Shown: piece by piece, positions 1 to 8,548 of the stretch
How the letters are laid out: every line of letters begins with the position of its first letter
Position numbering within the stretch: position 1 is the first letter of the stretch
Translations under genes and position numbers: made by a program
NCBI RefSeq assembly: GCF_002855795.1
Contig: NZ_NJPO01000061.1
Location: 1 to 10,800, forward strand
From: Candidatus Palibaumannia cicadellinicola
GTDB lineage: Bacteria > Pseudomonadota > Gammaproteobacteria > Enterobacterales > Enterobacteriaceae
Direction: 5' to 3'
DNA: 10,800 nucleotides
The notes under the pieces: model-generated
What the model saw: the letters and a program-made list of their open reading frames with translations, nothing else
Databases searched by the model: none
Told to the model about the DNA's origin: nothing

Positions 1-96
1 ATTAAATTCAGCACTCAGTGGTACATACGTCAACGTGATACACGCGGTCACACTTATTACCTACCTGTAGGAATACGAATAAATACCGGATATTAA
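1..96 (+). CDS. 3' end of an unrecognised gene (31 codons plus TAA)
   Basis: Frame 1 is open from the window edge to a TAA at 94-96. It encodes 31 residues with a protein-like composition, ending YLPVGIRINTGY. The last dozen residues alternate hydrophobic and polar (L-x-V-x-I-x-I) and end in an aromatic residue. That resembles the final beta strand of an outer-membrane barrel protein, but this is only a hint from a short tail. I do not recognise the family. In E. coli the upstream neighbour of cysJ is queD on the opposite strand, and I see no trace of it here. The fragment could also be a chance open frame, since no start is visible. Confidence 0.42.
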   Translation: MKFSTQWYIRQRDTRGHTYYLPVGIRINTGY

Positions 97-355
97 AAGG
101 TAAAATATTTCAACCACGTGGTGGTCAATACTTTTTCTCATAACACTAACTATGTTAGAACTAAACTAATATTAACTAAATGTGCTACCAATAAGGGACG
201 CTTATCTTAGATCCCTTAGGCGGTTTTGTTATTTATTATTGCGATCTCGTATTTTATTTCTACTTAGTTAATAGTTAACGTTAAGAACATATAACGATCT
301 TTAATCGCCCTAACCTGGCGAGGTCGGATATAAGTACAAGGAATTTCTGACCACC
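97..355 (+). promoter_or_regulatory. non-coding region expected to hold the cysJIH promoter
   Basis: No gene fits here on either strand. A TATAAC at 290-295 could be a -10 box for cysJ, but there is no good -35 element at 16-18 bp. Weak -35 elements are typical of CysB-activated promoters. Just upstream, 264-284 is a cluster of TTAA-containing words around a GTTAAC palindrome, which could be an activator site; I cannot assign it to CysB by sequence. A 10-bp palindrome ACCACGTGGT lies at 113-122, and a 5-bp stem TCGCC/GGCGA at 305-321. AAGGA at 338-342 is the likely cysJ ribosome binding site, with a rather long 13-nt spacer to the ATG. Confidence 0.45.
192..228 (+). terminator. possible weak terminator hairpin upstream of cysJ
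   Basis: TAAGGGA (192-198) pairs perfectly with TCCCTTA (212-218) across a 13-nt loop, and GGCGGTTTTGTT follows. The stem is short, the loop is large and the T-run is poor, so this is only a candidate for ending transcription of the upstream gene. Confidence 0.25.
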
Positions 356-2149
356 ATGAATAAACATAAGTCACTCAAAGCTCTGTCACCGCTGAGTGCA
401 GAACAACTAGATCGCTTACAAGCAGCAAGCCGTGATTTATCTTCCCTTCAGTTAGCCTGGGTTTCAGGATATTTATGGAGCAGGGTATCTAATGATCCGC
501 CAGTAGACGCTGCCGTCTCGCCGCAGGTTATTACTGTGCTGTCGGCTTCCCAGACAGGTAATGCTCGCCGGCTTGCGGAGCAGCTGTACGAAGATTTACG
601 CGCAGCTCAGCTAGGCGTAGTACTGATTAATGCCGGAGATTATAAATTTAAGCAAATTTCCCAGGAAAAATGGTTGCTGATCGTGACTTCTACTCAAGGG
701 GATGGAGATCCTCCAGAAGAGGCTGTAGCGCTGTATAAGTATCTTTTTTCTAACAAAGCTCCAGCGTTACCCGATACCAAGTTTGCTGTTTTTGGCTTGG
801 GCGATAGTTCGTACACACACTTTGCGAAGATAGGTAAAGACTTTGACAGTCGGTTGGCCGAACTGGGTGCCCAGCGTTTGTATGATAGGGTAGATGCCGA
901 CGTGGAGTATCAAGAACCTGCAGATAGCTGGCGTAGTGAAATAGTTAAATTTTTGCAGAAACAGGTGAGAGCTGCTAGTCCTGAGCAGCACTTATCTCTT
1001 ATTGGCAAAACCATCGAGGTTAAGAGTCACCTTTATAGTAAAGAGGCACCATTTATAGCATCTCTGGTGGTTAACCAGAAGATTACTAGCCGTAGCTCTC
1101 TGAAAGATGTTCGACATCTAGAGATAGACATTGCTGGATCAGGTTTATGTTATCAGCCCGGTGATGCATTAGGTGTGTGGTACGAGAACGATCCGGCACT
1201 GATCAGCGAGCTACTAGAATTATTAGGGCTGAAAGGCGACGAGTTAGTCCAAGTAGAGGGCAAAAGCATCCATATCAGCCTCAGTAAAGCTTTGCAAAAA
1301 TATTATGAACTGACGCAAAACACCTCTGAGATGATTAAAAGTTACGCGAATATGGCGCAGGATAAATTATTACTAGCACTAGTGAACGATAGACAGCAAC
1401 TCAAAGAGTTTGCGTTGTCAACCCCGTTCATCGATATGATACGCGGTGCTCCGACAGCGCTGCGTCCTGAAGAGTTATTAAAATTACTACGTCCGTTGAT
1501 GCCACGCTTATACTCTATTGCTTCGTCGCAAGCTGAAGTTAGCGATGAAGTTCATCTTACCGTTAGTGTGGTAAGGTATAAAATAGATGGTCGGATGCAC
1601 ACCGGTGGCGCCAGTGGTTATCTAGCATATCGGCTCAGAGAAACTGATCCAGTTCGTGTTTTTATCGAACACAACGATAATTTTAAACTCCCGGGTGATC
1701 CAAATACTTCTATTATTATGATAGGGTCAGGAACAGGAATCGCACCATTCCGTGCCTTCATGCAGCAACGCGAAGCGGAATGTGCCCAGGGCGATAATTG
1801 GTTATTCTTTGGTAATCAACATCTTACTGACGACTTTTTGTATCAGGTAGAATGGCAACGCTATGTTAAAAATGGCCTGCTGAACCAAATAGATGTGGCA
1901 TGGTCGCAAGATCAAACCCCCAAAATTTACGTACAAGATCTTCTATGGAAAAAGGGAGCTGAAGTCTGGCACTGGATTCAGCAGGGTGCTCATATTTATG
2001 TATGCGGTAATGCCAACCGAATGGCACGCGATGTAGAGCAAGTGTTAGTGAAGCTAGTGGCCAAATATGGTCGTATGGATAGCGAACAAGCGGATGAATT
2101 TTTAAGTGAGCTGCGCATGGCGCGCCGTTATCAGCGGGATACCTATTAA
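356..2149 (+). CDS. cysJ: sulfite reductase [NADPH] flavoprotein alpha subunit
   Basis: CysJ passes electrons from NADPH through FAD and FMN to the CysI haemoprotein in the cytoplasmic sulfite reductase, for sulfite to sulfide. The 597 residues match the usual ~599. The N-terminal flavodoxin domain shows SASQTGNA (63-70), [11 protein letters not shown] (112-122) and FGLGDSSY (146-153). The FAD/NADPH reductase domain shows RLYSIASS (about 384-391), [17 protein letters not shown] (from 457) and [10 protein letters not shown] (from 548). It ends in the family tail RRYQRDTY. The NADPH-site motif reads CGNA where most relatives have CGDA, a mild change. The ATG at 356 gives an N-terminus that aligns with E. 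coli CysJ. The stop overlaps the cysI start by one base (TAATG), so the two are probably translationally coupled. Confidence 0.97.
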   Translation: MNKHKSLKALSPLSAEQLDRLQAASRDLSSLQLAWVSGYLWSRVSNDPPVDAAVSPQVITVLSASQTGNARRLAEQLYEDLRAAQLGVVLINAGDYKFKQISQEKWLLIVTSTQGDGDPPEEAVALYKYLFSNKAPALPDTKFAVFGLGDSSYTHFAKIGKDFDSRLAELGAQRLYDRVDADVEYQEPADSWRSEIVKFLQKQVRAASPEQHLSLIGKTIEVKSHLYSKEAPFIASLVVNQKITSRSSLKDVRHLEIDIAGSGLCYQPGDALGVWYENDPALISELLELLGLKGDELVQVEGKSIHISLSKALQKYYELTQNTSEMIKSYANMAQDKLLLALVNDRQQLKEFALSTPFIDMIRGAPTALRPEELLKLLRPLMPRLYSIASSQAEVSDEVHLTVSVVRYKIDGRMHTGGASGYLAYRLRETDPVRVFIEHNDNFKLPGDPNTSIIMIGSGTGIAPFRAFMQQREAECAQGDNWLFFGNQHLTDDFLYQVEWQRYVKNGLLNQIDVAWSQDQTPKIYVQDLLWKKGAEVWHWIQQGAHIYVCGNANRMARDVEQVLVKLVAKYGRMDSEQADEFLSELRMARRYQRDTY

Positions 2150-3849
2150 TGAGTACACAAAAACCTAAAGCTACATTATCCGACAACGAGCGGTTAAAAA
2201 AAGTAAGTAATTTTTTGCGCGGTACTATCGCGCAAGATCTAAAAGATAAAATTACCGGAGGATTTAAAGGTGATAATTGCCAACTAATCCGTTTCCATGG
2301 TATGTATCAGCAAGATGATCGTGACCTACGTGCAGAACGCGCCGGTCAAAAGCTTGAGCCGCTTATCAATATGATGCTACGCTGCCGACTGCCTGGTGGT
2401 GTAATAACTCCGCAGCAATGGCTAGGTATCGACTCCTTCGCCACAGAACATACGCTGTATGGTAGTATTCGCCTCACAACTAGGCAAACATTTCAGTTTC
2501 ACGGCGTGTTAAAGCCTAAGCTAAAAAAAATGCATCAACTACTCCATCTTCTGGGACTAGACTCCATAGCTACAGCTGGCGATGTTAACCGTAACGTCTT
2601 ATGTACCTCAAATCCGATTGAGTCGGTACTGCATCAGCAGGCATGGGAGTATGCTAAGAAAATATCCGAACATTTTTTACCAAAAACGCGCGCATATGCT
2701 GAAATATGGCTGGACGGAGAGAAAACGGAAACCACAGATCAAGAGCCTATCTTAGGGGATACTTACTTACCGCGTAAATTCAAGACTACAGTTGTAGTTC
2801 CACCGCTAAACGATGTCGATTTGCACGCAAACGATCTGAACTTTGTCGCCATCAGCAACAACGGTCAATTAGTAGGCTTTAATGTTCTAGTCGGGGGCGG
2901 CCTGGCGATGACCCATGGCGATAAAAGCACCTACCCACGCAAAGCAAGTGAGTTAGGCTATATCAATTTAGTGGATACGCTAAAAATAGCAGAAGCAGTT
3001 GTTACAACCCAGCGTGACTGGGGCAATCGTTCTAATCGTAAAAATGCAAAAACCAAATATACCTTGGAACGTGTTGGCGTTGGCTTATTCAAGAAAGAGG
3101 TAGAAATTCGCGCAGGGATTAAATTCATGCCTATTCGACCTTATCACTTTACTGAACGCGGCGATCGTTTCGGCTGGGTACAAGGGATTGATAATCAGTG
3201 GCATCTGACGCTGTTTATTGAAAACGGCCGTATTATTGATGATACGAATCGAAAATTGAAAACTGGTATGATGGAGATCGCGCGCATTCATCAAGGAGAT
3301 TTACGTATAACCGCTAACCAGAATATCATTATTGCCGGCGTTGAGAACAAAAATAAAGCACTCATTGAGTCGCTGGCTAGGCAGTATGGTTTAATTAACG
3401 ATAATGTTACATTACAACGCAAGGCATCAATGGCATGCGTTGCTTTTCCCACCTGTCCGCTGGCAATGGCAGAAGCAGAACGTTTCCTGCCGCAGTTTGT
3501 AACTAAGGTAGAAAAGATCATGTTAAGTTATGGCTTAGGCGAGGAGAAAATTATACTACGAGTAACTGGCTGTCCGAATGGTTGTGGTCGCGCGATGTTA
3601 GCGGAAATTGGTTTAGTAGGAAAAACTATCGGCCGCTACAATCTCTACTTAGGGGGCGATAGTATCGGCACGCGCATTCCCAGAATGTACCGAGAAAATA
3701 TTACCGAAGAAGAAATACTAAGCATTATTGACGATACTATCGGCCGCTGGGCCTGTGAACGTCAGCCGTACGAATCTTATGGCGATTATGTAGTGCGGGC
3801 CGGAATTATCTCCCCTGTAGTGGATTCAGCGTTAGATTTTTACGATTAA
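2149..3849 (+). CDS. cysI: sulfite reductase [NADPH] haemoprotein beta subunit
   Basis: CysI carries siroheme and a 4Fe-4S cluster and performs the six-electron reduction of sulfite to sulfide with electrons from CysJ. At 566 residues it is close to the usual 570. The four cluster cysteines are present at 430 and 436 (CVAFPTC) and 475 and 479 (CPNGC), the same spacing as E. coli 434/440/479/483. Both sulfite/nitrite reductase half-domains look intact, including [12 protein letters not shown] and [10 protein letters not shown] in the first half. It follows cysJ with a one-base overlap. Two long A tracts (A7 at 2196-2202 and A8 at 2523-2530) sit in the gene without breaking its frame. It depends on siroheme from CysG, encoded downstream. 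Confidence 0.97.
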   Translation: MSTQKPKATLSDNERLKKVSNFLRGTIAQDLKDKITGGFKGDNCQLIRFHGMYQQDDRDLRAERAGQKLEPLINMMLRCRLPGGVITPQQWLGIDSFATEHTLYGSIRLTTRQTFQFHGVLKPKLKKMHQLLHLLGLDSIATAGDVNRNVLCTSNPIESVLHQQAWEYAKKISEHFLPKTRAYAEIWLDGEKTETTDQEPILGDTYLPRKFKTTVVVPPLNDVDLHANDLNFVAISNNGQLVGFNVLVGGGLAMTHGDKSTYPRKASELGYINLVDTLKIAEAVVTTQRDWGNRSNRKNAKTKYTLERVGVGLFKKEVEIRAGIKFMPIRPYHFTERGDRFGWVQGIDNQWHLTLFIENGRIIDDTNRKLKTGMMEIARIHQGDLRITANQNIIIAGVENKNKALIESLARQYGLINDNVTLQRKASMACVAFPTCPLAMAEAERFLPQFVTKVEKIMLSYGLGEEKIILRVTGCPNGCGRAMLAEIGLVGKTIGRYNLYLGGDSIGTRIPRMYRENITEEEILSIIDDTIGRWACERQPYESYGDYVVRAGIISPVVDSALDFYD

Positions 3850-3872
3850 CAGGAAATTAAGACAAAATTCAT

Positions 3873-4610
3873 ATGACAGCACTTGATCTCAGCCAATTTA
3901 ATGCGATGGAGAAAGCGCAGCAGACAGAGGCTCTGGCGAGAATAAACCGGCAGCTAGAAAATCTTACAGCTGAGCAGAGGGTAGGTTGGGCCTTGGAGTA
4001 TCTGCCGCAGCCGGCGACACTTTCTTCCAGCTTTGGTATTCAAGCAGCGGTAAGCCTACATTTGGTAACCAGTCAGCAGCCGAATATTCCAGTTATCCTG
4101 ACCGATACCGGTTATCTTTTTCCAGAAACCTACCGGTTTATCGATGAATTAACAGAAAAACTACAATTAAATCTACAAGTATTTCGTGCCAACATATCGC
4201 CTGCTTGGCAAGAAGCGCGCTATGGTAAGCTATGGAAGCAAGGTCTAGAAGGTCTTAAGCTATACAATAAGATTAATAAAGTTGAGCCTATGAACAGGGC
4301 GTTAATCACACTAGGATCTTTAACTTGGTTTGCTGGTCTGCGGCGCACCCAATCTAGTAGTCGTTGCCTATTACCAGTACTAGCGGTTCAGCGAGGAGTG
4401 TTTAAGCTTTTGCCGATAATAGATTGGAACAACCGTCAGGTATATCATTACTTGAAAAAGCATGGTCTGAGCTATCACCCTCTATGGGAGCAGGGTTACT
4501 TATCAGTTGGTGATACTCATACTACTAAAAAATTTATGTCAGGTATGAATGAAGAAGATACACGCTTTTTCGGTCTCAAGCGTGAATGCGGCCTACACGA
4601 AGAAAACTGA
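3873..4610 (+). CDS. cysH: phosphoadenosine phosphosulfate (PAPS) reductase
   Basis: CysH reduces PAPS to sulfite and PAP using thioredoxin (or glutaredoxin). The product has 245 residues (E. coli 244). The [14 protein letters not shown] region, the [17 protein letters not shown] region and the C-terminal ECGLH with catalytic Cys239 are all present. There are two local oddities. The usual RREQSGSR motif reads RRTQSSSR, and the loop after SVGDTHTT is changed from RWEPGM to KKFMSGM, one residue longer and next to an A6 run (4527-4532). The start aligns with the E. coli protein. It follows cysI by 23 nt, but I see no good Shine-Dalgarno at normal spacing; AGGA at 3851 is too far away. It is probably the last gene of cysJIH. 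Confidence 0.95.
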   Translation: MTALDLSQFNAMEKAQQTEALARINRQLENLTAEQRVGWALEYLPQPATLSSSFGIQAAVSLHLVTSQQPNIPVILTDTGYLFPETYRFIDELTEKLQLNLQVFRANISPAWQEARYGKLWKQGLEGLKLYNKINKVEPMNRALITLGSLTWFAGLRRTQSSSRCLLPVLAVQRGVFKLLPIIDWNNRQVYHYLKKHGLSYHPLWEQGYLSVGDTHTTKKFMSGMNEEDTRFFGLKRECGLHEEN

Positions 4611-4674
4611 CTTACAACTGATTAATCCTGCGCAATAATGATAAAAGTCAATTACGTTTTTATTCCATAAAGGT

Positions 4675-4703
4675 AAATGAAATTCCAATTAAGAATTTCA
4701 TTT
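4675..4703 (+). repeat. perfect 11-bp inverted repeat (hairpin) between cysH and cysG
   Basis: AAATGAAATTC (4675-4685) is followed by a 7-base spacer and its exact reverse complement (4693-4703). It is AT-rich and has no T-run directly after it, so it is a poor intrinsic terminator. Its right arm lies where the -35 region of the downstream TATAAT box would be. It may be a regulator site, an RNA 3'-end hairpin for cysJIH, or both; this is inference. Confidence 0.55.
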
Positions 4704-4720
4704 GGCCGCATTTTAAGACA

Positions 4721-4726
4721 TATAAT
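4721..4726 (+). promoter_or_regulatory. candidate -10 box of the cysG-cysDNC operon
   Basis: TATAAT is an exact sigma-70 -10 hexamer. No clear TTGACA-like element lies 16-18 bp upstream; the sequence there is the right arm of the inverted repeat. A start of transcription near 4733 would leave a leader of only about 25 nt before the GTG start. A weak -35 would fit a promoter that needs an activator such as CysB. Confidence 0.5.
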
Positions 4727-4756
4727 CATAATATTACTTAATCACTTGTTTTGGCT

Positions 4757-6185
4757 GTGGAATATTTACCATTATTTGCGGATCTTAGGCGCCGGCCTAT
4801 TTTAGTTGTTGGCGGAGGCGATATTGCGGCGCGCAAAATAAAGTTACTGATGCGGACTGGTGCACAAATTAGGGTAGTAGCGCGTGAGTTATGTCCTCAG
4901 CTAGCAGATATCACTCAGAACAGCGGTATCAACTGGATTGGTCCAATGTTCGATCCAGCTATGCTGGATGAGGTATTTCTGGTGATTGCAGCAACTAACG
5001 ACGCAGAACTCAACGCACGAGTCTATAAGTGCGCAGATCAGCGCCATACATTCGCTAATGTAGTAGATGAACAGTCAAACTGCTCGTTTATTTTTCCCTC
5101 AATCGTCGATCGCTCGCCGATTGTGGTAGCTATCTCCTCAAGCGGCAAAGCACCAGTACTAGCACGTATGATACGTGAAAAAATTGAGTCGATGCTACCC
5201 ATGTTCCTCGGCACGATGGCGACCATAGCTGGCGCCTGGCGCAACCGTATCAAAAAGTATATCTGCAACATGACGGAGCGCCGGAGCTTCTGGGAAAAAG
5301 CATTTAATGGTCGTTTTGCCAATATGGTCGCTCAAGGTAAGTTTGAACAGGCGGAGCAAGAGCTCGAGTATCAGTTACACAACAACTGCCTGTCGTCAAG
5401 TGGAAAAGTAGCTTTAGTAGGTGCTGGTCCGGGCGATAGCGGGCTGCTTACTTTACGCGGACTGCAACTCATGCAGCAGGCAGACGTGGTGTTATATGAC
5501 TATCTAGTCAGCCCAGAAATTATAGATTTAGTACGCCGCGATGCTGATCTAGTCTGCGTGGGCAAGCGAGCCGGTGAACATTCTATGTCGCAGGCGGAGA
5601 TTAACAGCTTGTTAGTAAAGTTGGCACAGCAGGGAAAAAATGTAGTACGGCTAAAAGGTGGCGACCCATTTATCTTTGGTCGCGGTGGCGAAGAGCTGCA
5701 GGAAGTGGCGGCAGCCGGTATTCCGTTTCAGGTAGTACCCGGCATTACTGCCGCCGCAGGCGCAACGGCCTATGCAGGCATTCCGTTGACTCACCGCGAG
5801 TATGCCCAGAGTATCACTTTAATCACAGGTCAGATGCGTGCCGGTTGCGATTTGTTTCACTGGCCGTCGTTGGCGCGCGGCGATCAAACTTTAGTAATTT
5901 ATATGGGTGTGATGAAAGCCGCGGTAATAAATCGTCAGCTAGTAGCCTACGGCCGTGCGCCGCAGACACCGGTTGCAGTAATAAGTCGTGGTACCCATAA
6001 AGATCAGAAAGTTCTGATTGGTACACTAGAGCAGTTGGAAACGTTAGCTCTACAGGCGCTCCCTCCTGCGCTGCTCGTTATCGGCGAAGTGGTGACCCTT
6101 TACCATGAAATCAATTGGTTTGGTCAAGATAATGTAACAGCGCAAAAGAAAAAAACTAGCTGCGCGGGTAGTAAATCTGGTTTAA
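4757..6185 (+). CDS. cysG: siroheme synthase (multifunctional), frame-disturbed at its 3' end
   Basis: CysG converts uroporphyrinogen III to siroheme: methyltransferase, NAD-dependent precorrin-2 dehydrogenase and ferrochelatase in one protein. The dehydrogenase/chelatase half has [11 protein letters not shown] (18-27) with Asp104 and Ser128. The methyltransferase half has [13 protein letters not shown] (221-233), Asp248, Lys270 and the [13 protein letters not shown] region (301-313). GTG at 4757 is chosen because this numbering matches E. coli CysG exactly; a TTG at 4751 is the alternative. No Shine-Dalgarno is visible. All catalytic parts end before the A7 run at 6149-6155. The given frame has no cysG stop and continues into cysD. 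Reading with one A fewer gives 475 residues ending VVNLV and TAA at 6183-6185, the end point used here. Location next to cysDNC is seen in several enteric bacteria with a CysG of this type. Confidence 0.88.
6149..6155 (+). repeat. A7 homopolymer at the probable cysG frameshift
   Basis: Seven consecutive A in the codons AAG AAA AAA ACT. The frame as given continues openly into cysD. Removing one A switches to a frame with nine more codons, LAARVVNLV, and then TAA. The tract is the only homopolymer between the last conserved CysG residues (INWF, 452-455) and the stop. Confidence 0.8.
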
Positions 6186-6188
6186 GGA
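6184..6188 (+). promoter_or_regulatory. ribosome binding site of cysD
   Basis: AAGGA ends 8 nt before the ATG at 6197, ideal spacing. It overlaps the TAA (6183-6185) that ends cysG in the alternative frame, the arrangement expected for coupled termination and restart. It supports CysD being made as a separate protein. Confidence 0.7.
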
Positions 6189-6196
6189 TATCAATT

Positions 6197-7105
6197 ATGG
6201 AGCAACAACATTTGACATATTTGCGGCAACTGGAGGCGGAAAGCATTCATATCTTCCGTGAAGTAGTCGCTGAATTCAGCAATCCTGTGATGATGTATTC
6301 CATCGGTAAAGACTCTTCTGTCATGCTACATCTAGCACGCAAGGCTTTCTACCCTGGCAAGCTACCGTTCCCGTTGCTACATGTGGATACCGGTTGGAAG
6401 TTCCGTGAAATGTACGAGTTCCGCGATAATACTGCTAAAGCCTATGGTTTTGAGCTCCTAGTACATAAAAACTTAGAAGGTAAAGCTATGGGAATTAATC
6501 CCTTTGTACACGGTAGTGCCAAACATACCGATATTATGAAAACCGAAGGTCTTAAGCAGGCTATGAATAAATACCGTTTCGATGCTGCGTTCGGCGGTGC
6601 CCGTCGCGACGAGGAGAAATCTCGTGCTAAAGAACGTATTTACTCGTTTCGAGATCGTTTTCATCGTTGGGACCCAAAGAATCAGCGTCCAGAACTATGG
6701 CATAACTATAACGGACAGATCAATCAAGGTGAGAGTATCCGCGTTTTCCCGCTTTCTAACTGGACTGAACTGGATATTTGGCAATATATTTTACTAGAAA
6801 AACTAGAAATAGTACCGCTATACTTCGCTAAGGAGCGGCCTGTACTAGAACGCCATGGCATGCTGATGATGATAGACGACGATCGTATTGACCTACAGCC
6901 TGGTGAAATAATCGGCCAGCGTATGGTGCGTTTTCGTACTCTAGGTTGCTGGCCGTTAACTAGCGCAGTGGAGTCAAAGGCGCAAACGGTACCTGATATT
7001 ATCAAAGAGATGCTCGTATCGACCACCAGCGAACGTCAGGGCAGGATGATCGATAGTGATCAATCTGGTTCGATGGAAATGAAAAAGCGTCAAGGTTATT
7101 TTTAA
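6197..7105 (+). CDS. cysD: sulfate adenylyltransferase (ATP sulfurylase) subunit 2
   Basis: CysD is the catalytic subunit of ATP sulfurylase. It joins sulfate and ATP into APS and pyrophosphate, driven by GTP hydrolysis in its partner CysN. From the ATG at 6197 the protein is 302 residues, the same length as E. coli CysD, and it aligns from the first residue ([14 protein letters not shown]). The PP-loop SIGKDSS lies at 35-41, followed by [30 protein letters not shown] and the C-terminal ERQGR...KKRQGYF. This start has a good ribosome binding site, so I take it as the real one although the frame is open upstream into cysG. cysN follows after 12 nt. Confidence 0.95.
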   Translation: MEQQHLTYLRQLEAESIHIFREVVAEFSNPVMMYSIGKDSSVMLHLARKAFYPGKLPFPLLHVDTGWKFREMYEFRDNTAKAYGFELLVHKNLEGKAMGINPFVHGSAKHTDIMKTEGLKQAMNKYRFDAAFGGARRDEEKSRAKERIYSFRDRFHRWDPKNQRPELWHNYNGQINQGESIRVFPLSNWTELDIWQYILLEKLEIVPLYFAKERPVLERHGMLMMIDDDRIDLQPGEIIGQRMVRFRTLGCWPLTSAVESKAQTVPDIIKEMLVSTTSERQGRMIDSDQSGSMEMKKRQGYF

Positions 7106-7117
7106 GAAGCCATCGAA

Positions 7118-8548
7118 ATGAAAAATACTACTATAGCCCAAAAGATTGCTGAGCAAGGTGGTCTAGAAAGATACCTGCACTTCCAGCAAAATAAAAGTTT
7201 GCTGCGTTTTATCACGTGTGGCAGCGTAGATGACGGCAAAAGTACCTTGATTGGTCGCTTGCTGCACGACACCCAGCAGATTTACGAAGATCAACTATCA
7301 ACTCTATACACAGACAGCAAACGTATCGGTACCCAAGGCGAAGAATTAGATTTTGCGTTACTGGTGGATGGTTTGCAGGCCGAACGTGAACAAGGTATTA
7401 CAATTGATGTCGCCTACCGCTATTTTGCTACGGATAAGCGCAAATTTATTATTGCGGACACTCCTGGACATGAGCAATACACCCGTAATATGACCACTGG
7501 TGCTTCAACTTCTGATTTAGCTATCTTACTAATCGATGCACGTAAAGGCATGCTAGATCAAACACGGCGACATAGCTTCATCAGCACCTTGCTAGGTATA
7601 TGTCATCTGGTAGTAGCGGTAAATAAAATGGATTTAGTAAACTACGATCAGGCGGTGTTTTCTAAGATTAAGCAAGATTACCTAACATTATCTAGGCAAT
7701 TGCCAGGTAATTTAGATATAAAATTCGTACCGTTATCAGCGCTAGGAGGTGATAACGTTGTTCATCCTACAGTATCTATGTCTTGGTACAGCGGCCCAAC
7801 ATTGTTAGATATACTAGAAACGGTAGAAGTAATGAATCTTCATGAACAGCAGCAAGTACGTTTTCCGGTACAGTACGTTAACCGCCCGAATCTAGATTTC
7901 CGTGGTTATAGTGGAACAGTTGCTTCGGGCGTACTGCGGGTAGGGCAACCCATAAAAGTTTTACCGTCTAATATTACCTCCACGATTAATCGTATCGTAA
8001 CTTTTGACGGTGATAAAACAGAAGCCTGGACGGGAGAAGCGGTGACGTTGGTATTGACAGACGCCGTGGATGTTAGCCGCGGAGATTTACTGGTGGACTG
8101 CGACACAGTGCTACCCGTAGTACAACACGCACAGGTTGATGTGGTATGGATGACTGATAAGCCGCTAGTAGCTGGTCAGAGCTACGACATAAAGATTGCA
8201 GGTAAGAAAACTATTGCACGGGTTGATCATGTCCAATATCAGGTCGATATAAATACCTTAAAACGACGTGTGGCGGATAATTTACCCCTAAATAGCATTG
8301 GAATAGTAAAACTAGAATTCGATGAGCCGATGATGCTAGAGAAATATACCAATAACCCAATCACAGGTGGGATGATATTTATCGACCGGCTCACTAACGT
8401 AACCGTAGGTGCTGGTATGGTTTGCCAGCCGTTACAAGACGTTTACCGACAATCAAATACCTACAGCAAATTTGAGCTAGAGTTTAATGCGCTGCTGCGT
8501 CAACACTTTCCGCACTGGGGCGTACGCGATTTACTGGGAGGTCAATAA
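7118..8548 (+). CDS. cysN: sulfate adenylyltransferase subunit 1 (GTPase)
   Basis: CysN is an EF-Tu-like GTPase that couples GTP hydrolysis to APS formation by CysD. It has 476 residues (E. coli 475). The G domain has the P-loop GSVDDGKST (35-43), [13 protein letters not shown] (switch region, 89-101), DTPGH (114-118) and NKMD (169-172). Two beta-barrel domains follow, with conserved [16 protein letters not shown] and IAGKKT, and the tail [13 protein letters not shown]. No APS kinase domain is fused to it; that function is the separate cysC downstream. It lies 12 nt after cysD with only a weak AAGAAG-like binding site. Its stop overlaps the cysC start by one base. Confidence 0.97.
   Translation: MKNTTIAQKIAEQGGLERYLHFQQNKSLLRFITCGSVDDGKSTLIGRLLHDTQQIYEDQLSTLYTDSKRIGTQGEELDFALLVDGLQAEREQGITIDVAYRYFATDKRKFIIADTPGHEQYTRNMTTGASTSDLAILLIDARKGMLDQTRRHSFISTLLGICHLVVAVNKMDLVNYDQAVFSKIKQDYLTLSRQLPGNLDIKFVPLSALGGDNVVHPTVSMSWYSGPTLLDILETVEVMNLHEQQQVRFPVQYVNRPNLDFRGYSGTVASGVLRVGQPIKVLPSNITSTINRIVTFDGDKTEAWTGEAVTLVLTDAVDVSRGDLLVDCDTVLPVVQHAQVDVVWMTDKPLVAGQSYDIKIAGKKTIARVDHVQYQVDINTLKRRVADNLPLNSIGIVKLEFDEPMMLEKYTNNPITGGMIFIDRLTNVTVGAGMVCQPLQDVYRQSNTYSKFELEFNALLRQHFPHWGVRDLLGGQ
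8536..8541 (+). promoter_or_regulatory. ribosome binding site of cysC
   Basis: GGGAGG inside the end of cysN, 6 nt before the ATG at 8548. It is one of the two strongest Shine-Dalgarno sequences in the window and fixes the cysC start at the TAATG overlap. Confidence 0.75.

Larger units (their letters stand above)
4757..7105 (+). other. continuous CysG-CysD fusion reading frame (782 codons)
   Basis: There is no in-frame stop from the cysG GTG to the cysD TAA at 7103-7105. Residues 1-466 are CysG, 467-480 are a 14-residue linker rich in Ser and Gly ([14 protein letters not shown]), and 481-782 are a complete CysD. The linker is the cysG tail and intergenic sequence read out of frame, not a recognisable domain. 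Translation of this message would yield a CysG-CysD fusion, while the internal ribosome binding site could still give free CysD. Whether the fusion protein exists is not shown by the sequence. Confidence 0.7.

Noticed and set aside
113..137. ACCAC/GTGGT hairpin followed by CTTTTTCT as a terminator
   Set aside because: The stem is only 5 bp and the T-run starts 6 nt after it. Too weak to call as a terminator.
767..991. Antisense open frame inside cysJ, and similar antisense frames in cysI, cysG, cysD and cysN
   Set aside because: They lie wholly within well-conserved genes, resemble no protein I know, and have no binding sites of note. They are shadows of the coding strand.
2523..2530. A8 tract in cysI as a second frameshift
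   Set aside because: The frame continues with conserved CysI sequence on both sides, so the gene is intact as given.
4751..4756. TTG at 4751 as the cysG start
   Set aside because: It adds two residues ahead of the N-terminus that aligns exactly with E. coli CysG from GTG 4757. It has no better ribosome binding site.
4611..4756. Remnant of a CRISPR array or cas genes between cysH and cysG
   Set aside because: This is the E. coli CRISPR-cas site, but the gap has no direct repeats with spacers and no cas-like coding sequence.
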